From assembly GCA_964345005.1 (NCBI GenBank), contig CAYFPQ010000066.1:1-16879 (forward strand): 16,879 nucleotides of DNA, in the 5' to 3' direction. The position numbers were made by a program, and so were the translations under genes. Source of the DNA: JABMPJ01 sp964345005 (lineage in GTDB: Bacteria; Verrucomicrobiota; Kiritimatiellia; UBA8416; JABMPJ01). This document shows, one piece after another, positions 1 to 6,315 of the stretch. The first letter of the stretch is position 1. Every line of letters begins with the position of its first letter. A model generated the notes under the pieces. The model did not search any database, was not told the DNA's origin, and saw nothing but the letters and a program-made list of their open reading frames with translations.

Positions 1-96
1 AGACTTATCGGGAAACGGTTGCAGAGCATCCAACCGGATTTTGCGGCAATAGCTCGTCAGCATAAAGAGGTGCTCTGGATGAACGACCATGAATGA
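1..96 (+). CDS. C-terminal end of an unidentified upstream gene (partial)
   Basis: Frame 1 is open from the first base to a TGA at 94-96. It encodes the last 31 residues of a protein that begins outside the window and ends in WMNDHE. The tail is charged and non-hydrophobic, consistent with a cytoplasmic C-terminus. Its stop overlaps the ATG of the next gene by 8 bases, which suggests translational coupling. With the polymerase-like gene downstream, a polysaccharide-biosynthesis gene such as a glycosyltransferase is possible, but the fragment is too short to identify. The other two forward frames contain stops here or read into the next gene. Confidence 0.5.
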   Translation, partial: RLIGKRLQSIQPDFAAIARQHKEVLWMNDHE

Positions 97-1489
97 AACT
101 TACATCGATTCGGAATCGTTGCCGCTTCTGTTCTGGGTTTGTCTGCTCGGCCTGCTGGCGCTTGCTGCCTATGCCATTCACCAGCGGCAGAAGCCGTGGG
201 CCATGCCTTGTCTTGCCGTTGTTGGGATGGCTTTCTTCTGGTATCTCGGAGACGTCCTCTACACCGGCATCGGCTCCATCTCGAGCCTTTTCTCGCTCTA
301 TGTCATCAACCAGGCGCTGCTGCAGTTCGTCCTGTTCATTGTTGCCTACGGCCTGATGGTGGGTGGGGTGGCCCGCTGGTTCACCGTGGGGTTGGTGGAC
401 GCCGGTTCGAAAGAGGAGCGGCTGGCGATAATGGAACGAGAGGTTAGCCAGAGGCGCATTACTACGTCGCTCTGGTTTGTAATCGGCGTCTGGATATGCT
501 TGGTGCTTATGGCGCAGACGTTAGAGCGGTTTCCTGTTCTCCCGTTTCTGTTTCCTCCATTGGCCGGACACAAGGTCAACCCTTGGTCACGGGGGCGACT
601 GGGCGAGGCGACCGATTTTCTCCTGTCCGCAGGTTACTTCATGCACCTCTTTGTCTGCGCAACGTTTGGGTCTCTCTTCATCTTGGCTCGCCGACAATAC
701 CCGCGCATCCTGGCGGGGTTCATGATGTTGCTTACCTGGCCCTTCTGGTTGTTCGGGTCTAGGCGAAACCCCATGCTGGCAATGGGGATTCCACTGGTGG
801 TGGGCTATCTCCTGTTCTCTCGGCAGAGCAAAGTGATCAAGATCATTGCCGTGGTCATGCTGTTCCTGAGTGTGAGCTTCTGGTTCAAGCTTGTCTTGGG
901 TGCCCGAACGGATGAGGGCGTAACCGAGGTGGTTGTGGCGGTGATTCAGGGCGAAGAAACGGCCGGTGTAGTCTCGGCGAAGAGGCACCTGGGCCTGGAT
1001 ATGTTCAAGGAGCTCTGCTACATGAATACGTTCATTGACAGCGGCCGGTTTGACGTTACTTGGGGCAGAGACTACTTCAATCAGGCCTTGAATTTTATTC
1101 CGCGCCGCTTCTGGAGGGACAAGCCTCTGCTTGGCTATGAGTTTTCGCGCGCGCGTGGATTCCGGCAGCTCTCGGGTACGGCTCTGGTCGAATGCGTGAT
1201 CACGCCTGGGACTGTTGGGCAGGGCGTTGGGAATTTCGGGTTCTTCTTTGGGCCTATTGCCGCTGCCTTTCTCATGGCGCTTTGGTCAGGGCTTCTTGCC
1301 CGTTTCTGGCTGCAGCGTGAATCTGTTCTTCGTACCAGCCTGTTCCTGCTGGGGCTGGGACTCACGTTCAATGCCGGACGCGAAATCTCGCTTCATGTGT
1401 TCTTCCCGTTTATCTTCGGGTTCATGCTAGTGCGTGTCTACGAGATCTACGAGAAGCACCACTTCGCCATTATCCCGCAGGATTCCTGA
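89..1489 (+). CDS. Polytopic membrane protein, O-antigen polymerase (Wzy)-like
   Basis: This is a 466-residue, very hydrophobic protein with roughly ten predicted membrane segments. They include residues about 12-30, 38-55, 72-96, 123-143, 175-198 and 205-272, plus a pair near the C-terminus. A long hydrophilic loop (about residues 270-370) contains NFIPRRFWRDKP, then a Gly-rich stretch GTVGQGVGNFGFFFG leading into a membrane segment. That arrangement resembles oligosaccharide repeat-unit polymerases of the Wzy/EpsG type, which join lipid-linked repeat units at the outer face of the inner membrane. The start ATG lies inside the preceding coding frame, which suggests co-transcription with a polysaccharide gene. 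The nearest purine-rich SD-like sequence (AAAGAGG, 64-70) is distant. Family-level assignment rests on topology and loop motifs only; another polytopic transporter or ligase is possible. Confidence 0.6.
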   Translation: MNETYIDSESLPLLFWVCLLGLLALAAYAIHQRQKPWAMPCLAVVGMAFFWYLGDVLYTGIGSISSLFSLYVINQALLQFVLFIVAYGLMVGGVARWFTVGLVDAGSKEERLAIMEREVSQRRITTSLWFVIGVWICLVLMAQTLERFPVLPFLFPPLAGHKVNPWSRGRLGEATDFLLSAGYFMHLFVCATFGSLFILARRQYPRILAGFMMLLTWPFWLFGSRRNPMLAMGIPLVVGYLLFSRQSKVIKIIAVVMLFLSVSFWFKLVLGARTDEGVTEVVVAVIQGEETAGVVSAKRHLGLDMFKELCYMNTFIDSGRFDVTWGRDYFNQALNFIPRRFWRDKPLLGYEFSRARGFRQLSGTALVECVITPGTVGQGVGNFGFFFGPIAAAFLMALWSGLLARFWLQRESVLRTSLFLLGLGLTFNAGREISLHVFFPFIFGFMLVRVYEIYEKHHFAIIPQDS

Positions 1490-1498
1490 GCCCTCGGG

Positions 1499-1540
1499 CT
1501 CTGAACCTTGGACTCTGAACCTTGGACCTTGAACCTCTCC
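1499..1540 (+). repeat. 14-bp tandem repeat upstream of ftsH
   Basis: Two perfect adjacent copies of CTCTGAACCTTGGA (1499-1512 and 1513-1526) are followed by a partial, diverged copy (CCTTGAACCTC). The array fills about half of the 98-bp gap between the polymerase-like gene and ftsH. The units look like permutations of GAACCTTGG and GGACCTTGA, typical of slippage-grown simple repeats. No hairpin or clear promoter is visible in it. Confidence 0.85.
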
Positions 1541-1587
1541 AAGGGGCAACGTACTATGCCTGTTTACGGACTCCGGAAAGCAGGACT

Positions 1588-3672
1588 ATGGAACCAGAGA
1601 AAAAGACGCCACCACCCGTGCCACCCAAAGGGCAACAGCGCCCACCAGCGCCGCCTCCCCCGATGCGCCAGATCCTGGCATGGATCGCGGTGCTGGGCCT
1701 TGTTCTTATAATGATGCAGCTATGGCGGTCACAGCAGTCCGCCAGTGCCGAGATCTCCTACACCAGTTTTGTTCAGGCTGTGACCGACGGACGAATCGAA
1801 CGCTGCGATGTGGTTCACGAAGTCTCGGGCGAGAGCTACGTGCATGGCAAGATGAAGCCCGAAGACTCCGCCGATGGCGAGCTCAAGGATTTTCGCGCCT
1901 ACGTGGGCCGCGCTGACGAAGACCTCCGCGCGCTCCTGCTCTCGCACGGCGTTGACGCGAGCTTCCCTCGCCAGAATCGTTTTTTCCATCAGCTGCTCTT
2001 GAGTGTGCTGCCTGTCGTCCTGATCTTCGGACTGCTCTATTTCCTCTTTATGCGTCAGATCCGGAATGCAGGCCACGGCGCACTGAGTTTTGGCAAGAGC
2101 CGCGCGAAAATGCTGACGCAGGACAAGAACAAGATCACCTTTGCAAACGTGGCCGGCATCGATGAGGCCAAGGAAGAAGTACAGGAGATCATCGAGTTTC
2201 TGAAGGACCCGAAGAAGTTCTCCAAGCTTGGCGGCCGGATCCCCAAGGGCGTTCTGCTGATGGGCCCGCCGGGAACCGGCAAGACGCTTCTCGCCAAGGC
2301 CATCGCCGGCCAAGCGGATGTGCCGTTCTTCAGCATCAGTGGGTCCGACTTCGTGGAGATGTTTGTGGGTGTGGGCGCCTCGCGTGTGCGCGACATGTTC
2401 CTACAGGGCAAGAAGAATGCACCGTGCATCATCTTTATCGACGAAATCGACGCCGTTGGACGCAGCCGTTTCACCGGTATTGGTGGCGGGCACGACGAAC
2501 GCGAGCAGACGCTCAACGCGCTGCTGGTGGAGATGGATGGGTTCGATACCGAGGAGGGGGTCATCATCGTTGCGGCTACCAACCGGCCCGATGTTCTTGA
2601 CCAGGCGCTTCTGCGCCCCGGCCGATTCGACCGCCAGATCGTGATCGATCTGCCGACGATCGATGGGCGTGCGGCCATTCTGGATATGCATGCCAAGGAT
2701 AAGAAGGTCGGCGAGAAGGTGGACATGCGCCGTATCGCACGGGGTACGCCCGGGTTCTCCGGCGCCGACCTGGCCAATCTGCTCAACGAGGCCGCGCTGC
2801 TTGCCGCACGCGAAGGCAAGGAGGCCGTCGATATCAAAGACCTCGAAGAGGCGCGCGACAAGGTGCGCTGGGGCCGTGAGCGTCGCAGTCGCGTGCTGGA
2901 TGCGAAGGAAAAGAAAATCACCGCCTACCACGAGGCCGGTCATGCGCTCGTCATGCAGCTCGTCGAGGAGAGCGAGCCACTCCACAAGATTACGATCATT
3001 CCGCGCGGTGTGGCCTATCTCGGCGCAACCATGCAGTTGCCCGAAAAAGACCGCTACATGGAAGGCCGGACGAAGTTGCTCGGTATACTGTGTGGATTGA
3101 TGGGTGGTCGCGTCGCTGAGAAGCTGGTCTTTGGAGACATTACATCGGGCGCAGCGTCCGACCTCAAGGAAGCTACGCGCATTGCCCGCCTGATGGTCTG
3201 CAACTGGGGGATGAGCGATGCGCTTGGTCCGCAGACATTTGGCCAGAACCAGGAGCTGATGTTCCTTGGGCGCGAGGTACAGCGTACGCAGGATTACAGC
3301 GAGGCGACGGCACAGCGGATCGACACTGAGGTCAGCGCCCTGCTCGATAGCGCATTCGGTCGTGCTGAAAGCATCCTCACCGAGCACCGCGACAAACTCA
3401 ACATGATTGCGGAGATGCTCTTGGAACAGGAGACACTCGATGGGCGCGATGTCGAGGAGATCGCCGAGCACGGTCGTGTCCTCAGCGGGGACGAGCGCGA
3501 CGAGATCGACCGGAAGAAGGAAACTGAAGATCGGAAGTCGGAGGACGGAGATCGGAAGTCGGATGGCACAAGCGCGGCTGCGGAATCCGCTCCCGACGAT
3601 GAAGCTATACCGGAGCCCGACGCACCTGTTGAAGATGCCCAAACGCCTGCCCGAGACGAGGGCGGCGCATGA
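1588..3672 (+). CDS. ftsH: ATP-dependent zinc metalloprotease FtsH
   Basis: FtsH is a membrane-anchored hexameric AAA+ protease that extracts and degrades membrane and short-lived cytoplasmic proteins. From the ATG at 1588 it is 694 residues. The order is a Pro-rich N-terminus, a transmembrane segment, a periplasmic FtsH-extracellular domain, a second transmembrane segment (HQLLLSVLPVVLIFGLLYFL), the AAA domain with Walker A GPPGTGKT (226-233), Walker B IIFIDEIDAVG and SRH region NRPDVLDQALLRPGRFDRQ, and the M41 peptidase with HEAGH (448-452) and the third zinc ligand Asp near 525 in SGAASDLKEA. All catalytic residues are present. I chose 1588 over the in-frame ATG at 1522 because the earlier start would translate the tandem repeat, and purine-rich GGAAAG precedes 1588. 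The last ~60 residues are an acidic low-complexity tail built partly from a DNA repeat. The stop overlaps folP (ATGA). Confidence 0.97.
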   Translation: MEPEKKTPPPVPPKGQQRPPAPPPPMRQILAWIAVLGLVLIMMQLWRSQQSASAEISYTSFVQAVTDGRIERCDVVHEVSGESYVHGKMKPEDSADGELKDFRAYVGRADEDLRALLLSHGVDASFPRQNRFFHQLLLSVLPVVLIFGLLYFLFMRQIRNAGHGALSFGKSRAKMLTQDKNKITFANVAGIDEAKEEVQEIIEFLKDPKKFSKLGGRIPKGVLLMGPPGTGKTLLAKAIAGQADVPFFSISGSDFVEMFVGVGASRVRDMFLQGKKNAPCIIFIDEIDAVGRSRFTGIGGGHDEREQTLNALLVEMDGFDTEEGVIIVAATNRPDVLDQALLRPGRFDRQIVIDLPTIDGRAAILDMHAKDKKVGEKVDMRRIARGTPGFSGADLANLLNEAALLAAREGKEAVDIKDLEEARDKVRWGRERRSRVLDAKEKKITAYHEAGHALVMQLVEESEPLHKITIIPRGVAYLGATMQLPEKDRYMEGRTKLLGILCGLMGGRVAEKLVFGDITSGAASDLKEATRIARLMVCNWGMSDALGPQTFGQNQELMFLGREVQRTQDYSEATAQRIDTEVSALLDSAFGRAESILTEHRDKLNMIAEMLLEQETLDGRDVEEIAEHGRVLSGDERDEIDRKKETEDRKSEDGDRKSDGTSAAAESAPDDEAIPEPDAPVEDAQTPARDEGGA
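3528..3563 (+). repeat. Repeat inside the ftsH 3' end
   Basis: Two perfect copies of AGATCGGAAGTCGGA lie at 3528-3542 and 3549-3563, a 21-bp (7-codon) period that keeps the reading frame and gives the peptide repeats DRKSEDG and DRKSDG. The reverse complement, TCCGACTTCCGATCT, matches the repeat inside the amidohydrolase gene near 12534 with one mismatch. This indicates a dispersed repeat family and not local protein evolution alone. Confidence 0.85.
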
Positions 3673-4517
3673 GTTCGACCGCCTGGTCCTGTCGAGGGCG
3701 GCAACTTGTGGCAGAGGATCGCCCCCTGATCATGGGGATCGTGAACGTCACACCAGACTCGTTTTCTGACGGCGGTGCTTTCCTTGATTCATCCCGTGCC
3801 GTTGAGCATGCCCTGCAGCTTGTGGAGGAGGGGGCCGACATTGTCGACGTCGGTGGTGAGTCCACTCGCCCCGGCGCCGACGCCGTGGATGCCGACGAGG
3901 AACTCCGTCGTGTCGTGCCGGTGATCGAACAGATAAGCGACCGGTCCGATGTTGCGATCTCGATCGACACCACCAAGGCCCGCGTGGCACGCGAAGCGCT
4001 GACCGCGGGTGCCCACATTATTAACGATGTGTCGGCATTGACGCACGACCCCGAGATGGCTACAGTGGCGTCAGACGGACGTGCCGGGGTTGTGCTGATG
4101 CACAGGCGCGGCGCGCCGCGAACGATGCAGGACGACCCGCGCTACGATGACGTGGTGGCCACGGTACACGACTACTTGGTCGAACGCGTAGAAGCGGCGC
4201 GGGCCGCTGGCATTGAAGACGAGGCGTTGGCGGTGGATCCGGGCATAGGTTTCGGGAAGACCGTCACGCATAACTTGCAGCTACTGGCCAATGTGAAGGC
4301 ATGGCGAGTGGCAGGAATCAACGCTCTGGTGGGCCTGTCGCGAAAGCGGTTCATCGGGGACGTTACCGGTGCATCTGTGGAAGATCGTCTGGCCGGGAGC
4401 TTGGCTGCGTTGGTGTGTTGTGTACTGGCGGGGGTGGAGGTCATGCGTGTGCATGATGTCGCCGCTTCGGTACAGGCCGCCCGCCTTGCCCGGGCCATTG
4501 AGACAGAGAGGCAGTAG
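3669..4517 (+). CDS. folP: Dihydropteroate synthase
   Basis: The enzyme condenses 6-hydroxymethyl-7,8-dihydropterin diphosphate with p-aminobenzoate to give dihydropteroate in cytoplasmic folate synthesis; it is the sulfonamide target. The 282-residue length is usual. Signature motifs appear in order: NVTPDSFSDGG (26-36), DVGGESTRPGAD, SIDTTKA, IINDVSA, LMHRRGAPRTMQ, DPGIGFGKT, VGLSRKRFIGDVTG and the C-terminal RVHDV. These cover the pterin-binding barrel residues and both flexible loops. The ATG overlaps the ftsH stop by 4 bp (ATGA), so translation is probably coupled. Linkage of ftsH, folP and cdaA is a recurrent bacterial arrangement. Nothing suggests loss of function. Confidence 0.97.
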   Translation: MSSTAWSCRGRQLVAEDRPLIMGIVNVTPDSFSDGGAFLDSSRAVEHALQLVEEGADIVDVGGESTRPGADAVDADEELRRVVPVIEQISDRSDVAISIDTTKARVAREALTAGAHIINDVSALTHDPEMATVASDGRAGVVLMHRRGAPRTMQDDPRYDDVVATVHDYLVERVEAARAAGIEDEALAVDPGIGFGKTVTHNLQLLANVKAWRVAGINALVGLSRKRFIGDVTGASVEDRLAGSLAALVCCVLAGVEVMRVHDVAASVQAARLARAIETERQ

Positions 4518-4522
4518 AAACT

Positions 4523-5368
4523 ATGGCAGCTTGGATCAGTGTCATCGTGCAGGTGATCGTTCTCGCCTGTGCGTTCTACTACATCTTTCTCTTCTTCCGC
4601 GGCACACGCGGCGCGCAGGTACTGGTGGGGCTGGCGCTGTTGATCGTTGGGATGATCGGCATCACACGGGTACTGAACCTCAATGAGCTGAACTGGCTGC
4701 TGAGCAGATTCTCGGCCTATCTTGCCATAGCCTTGCTGATCATTTTTCAACCGGAGATCAGGCGCGCTCTTGCGGAACTGGGTAAGCAGCCGGCCTTCGT
4801 AGTACCGGTTGACCGGAAGACCGTTGTCGACAATATCGTGCAAGCGGTTGAGCAGCTCGCCGAGCATCGCGTGGGGGCACTGATCGCGATCGAGCGCGAG
4901 ATCGGCACACGGGCGATTCAGGAGACCGGTATCCGTCTCGATACGCAGGTAATCCCTGATCTTCTCGCCACGATCTTCTTTCCCCACACGCCCCTGCACG
5001 ATGGCGGGGTGATCATCAGCGAGGGGCGCATTATGGCCGCGCGCTGCATCTTCCCGCTCTCGCAGCGGACGGAATTACACAAACAGCTTGGAACGCGCCA
5101 TCGCGCCGCCATCGGGTTGAGCGAAGAAACCGACGCCGTCATTGTCGTGGTATCCGAAGAGACCGGTACTATCTCGGTGAGCTATCGCGGCCGACTCAGT
5201 CGTGGCTTGGACGGTGCACGCCTGAAACGGTTCCTTGGGGCTCTGTTGATTCGTGGACGTGGTCCGGAAAGCGCCTGGCGCCGGGCGCAGGAACAGCTCG
5301 ACCTGACGCCGGGCGGCATTGCCAAGTCCGAGGAAAAGCGGGCCAAGGAGGAACAGTCCGGTGGCTAA
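4523..5368 (+). CDS. cdaA: Diadenylate cyclase CdaA (membrane DisA_N / DAC domain)
   Basis: CdaA makes cyclic di-AMP from two ATP molecules, a second messenger controlling potassium uptake, osmolyte balance and envelope homeostasis. The 281 residues comprise three N-terminal membrane helices (about 5-25, 32-50, 62-77) and a cytoplasmic DAC domain (about 90-225). The ATP-binding motif LHDGGVII has DGG at 160-162 where most family members have DGA. The second motif TRHRAAIGLSE is intact, with RHR at 192-194, followed by VVVSEETGTISV. The C-terminus is a charged tail. The gene starts 5 bp after folP, with GAGAGG upstream of the ATG, and its stop overlaps the start of the YbbR-domain gene by 8 bp. 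CdaA and YbbR proteins form a known complex, which supports the assignment. Confidence 0.95.
   Translation: MAAWISVIVQVIVLACAFYYIFLFFRGTRGAQVLVGLALLIVGMIGITRVLNLNELNWLLSRFSAYLAIALLIIFQPEIRRALAELGKQPAFVVPVDRKTVVDNIVQAVEQLAEHRVGALIAIEREIGTRAIQETGIRLDTQVIPDLLATIFFPHTPLHDGGVIISEGRIMAARCIFPLSQRTELHKQLGTRHRAAIGLSEETDAVIVVVSEETGTISVSYRGRLSRGLDGARLKRFLGALLIRGRGPESAWRRAQEQLDLTPGGIAKSEEKRAKEEQSGG
5345..5351 (+). promoter_or_regulatory. Strong ribosome binding site fixing the GTG start of cdaR
   Basis: AAGGAGG lies inside the end of cdaA, 9 bases before the GTG at 5361. It is the strongest Shine-Dalgarno sequence seen in the window and argues for the GTG over the upstream in-frame ATG at 5319, which would create a longer overlap and place charged residues before the membrane anchor. 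Confidence 0.8.
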
Positions 5369-6311
5369 CGCGCTCGATATAGTCAGGACCTTATTCGTGA
5401 AGAACTGGACGCTCAAAGTGCTCGCCATTCTGCTGGGTGCGCTCAGCTTCTACGCGATACGTGGCGCTATCAGCCGGGAGACACCGCCTTACACCGTTCC
5501 GATCGAGGTGCAAATGGGCCCCGGCATGGCTGTTCTGGATAAGAGCATCACATCCGTGGATGTAACGTTCGGTGGCTCACAGGATGACTTGCGCCGGCTC
5601 AATCAGAGTCAGCTCAAGGCGGTTGTTAAGCCGCGCGAAACCAATCCGGGCGGGTCCGAAGTCGTTACGATCAGACCCAAGCACATTGTTGGACACGGGA
5701 AGGTCAGGGTGGTTTCGATTCGGCCGAGCAGCCTGACGCTTTCGTACGACCGTGAGGCCGAGCGCGACGTTATTGTGCTTAAGCCGCAGACGGACGGTAC
5801 GCCGTTGATGGGGCGGGCAGAGCTTGACTACGAGCCCAAGGCGGTCAGGCTGCGTGGCCCCAAGCGGCGGCTGGCGCATATCAGTGCAGTGAGCTGCGAG
5901 CCGGTTGATGTGGATGGGCGTGTCGAGTCGTTTACCCGCAAGGTGGCCGTTCTCTCACCCGGTGATTCGTGGGTCTACCAGATCGATCCGCCCGAAATCA
6001 CCGCCGAGGTGACGATTGTAACGGAGCGGATCAGCCGCACCGTCACGAATGTGGCCGTGTTGGCCGTGACCCAGCCGGGAGCTCCTGCCTGTGTGGACAT
6101 CGATCCGCGCCTGGTTGATGTGGTGCTCATGGGGCGGTCCGAGGTATTGGAGGGTATTTCGCGTGACGCGGTGCGCGTATACGTGAGTTGTGTCGATCTC
6201 GATGCCGACGCGAGCTATGAGTTGCCGGTTGGTGTACACCTGCCGTCGGAGGTAGATGTCGCCACGCTCGTGAAGCCCGAGACAGTGAAGGTGCAGCTTA
6301 GGGAGCAGTGA
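5361..6311 (+). CDS. cdaR: YbbR-domain protein, CdaA regulator CdaR
   Basis: The 316-residue protein has an N-terminal membrane anchor (about residues 14-32, WTLKVLAILLGALSFYAIRG) followed by about 270 residues of beta-rich extracytoplasmic sequence. The latter contains consecutive YbbR-type modules, recognisable by repeats of the pattern P-x-x-V-x-V-x-G followed by a hydrophobic strand (for example YEPKAVRLRGPKRRL and DPRLVDVVLMGRSEVL). YbbR proteins bind CdaA and modulate its cyclase activity from outside the membrane. The start is GTG, set by the AAGGAGG at 5345, and the gene overlaps cdaA by 8 bp, so the two proteins are probably made in balanced amounts. No glmM follows, unlike the classical cdaA-cdaR-glmM cluster of Firmicutes; ftsK starts 4 bp later. 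Confidence 0.88.
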   Translation: MANALDIVRTLFVKNWTLKVLAILLGALSFYAIRGAISRETPPYTVPIEVQMGPGMAVLDKSITSVDVTFGGSQDDLRRLNQSQLKAVVKPRETNPGGSEVVTIRPKHIVGHGKVRVVSIRPSSLTLSYDREAERDVIVLKPQTDGTPLMGRAELDYEPKAVRLRGPKRRLAHISAVSCEPVDVDGRVESFTRKVAVLSPGDSWVYQIDPPEITAEVTIVTERISRTVTNVAVLAVTQPGAPACVDIDPRLVDVVLMGRSEVLEGISRDAVRVYVSCVDLDADASYELPVGVHLPSEVDVATLVKPETVKVQLREQ

Positions 6312-6315
6312 GCCT

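Noticed and set aside
1522..1587. Longer FtsH start at 1522
   Set aside because: It would add 22 residues encoded partly by the tandem repeat, with no similarity to FtsH N-termini and a weaker ribosome binding context than the ATG at 1588.
2401..3642. Long minus-strand open frame of 413 codons opposite ftsH
   Set aside because: It lies wholly antisense to the conserved FtsH AAA and protease domains, has no recognisable motif, and is explained by the codon bias of the real gene on the other strand.
5319..5360. Upstream ATG start for cdaR
   Set aside because: It would extend the overlap with cdaA and add a Pro/Arg/Ser leader before the membrane anchor. The GTG at 5361 has an ideal AAGGAGG at proper spacing.
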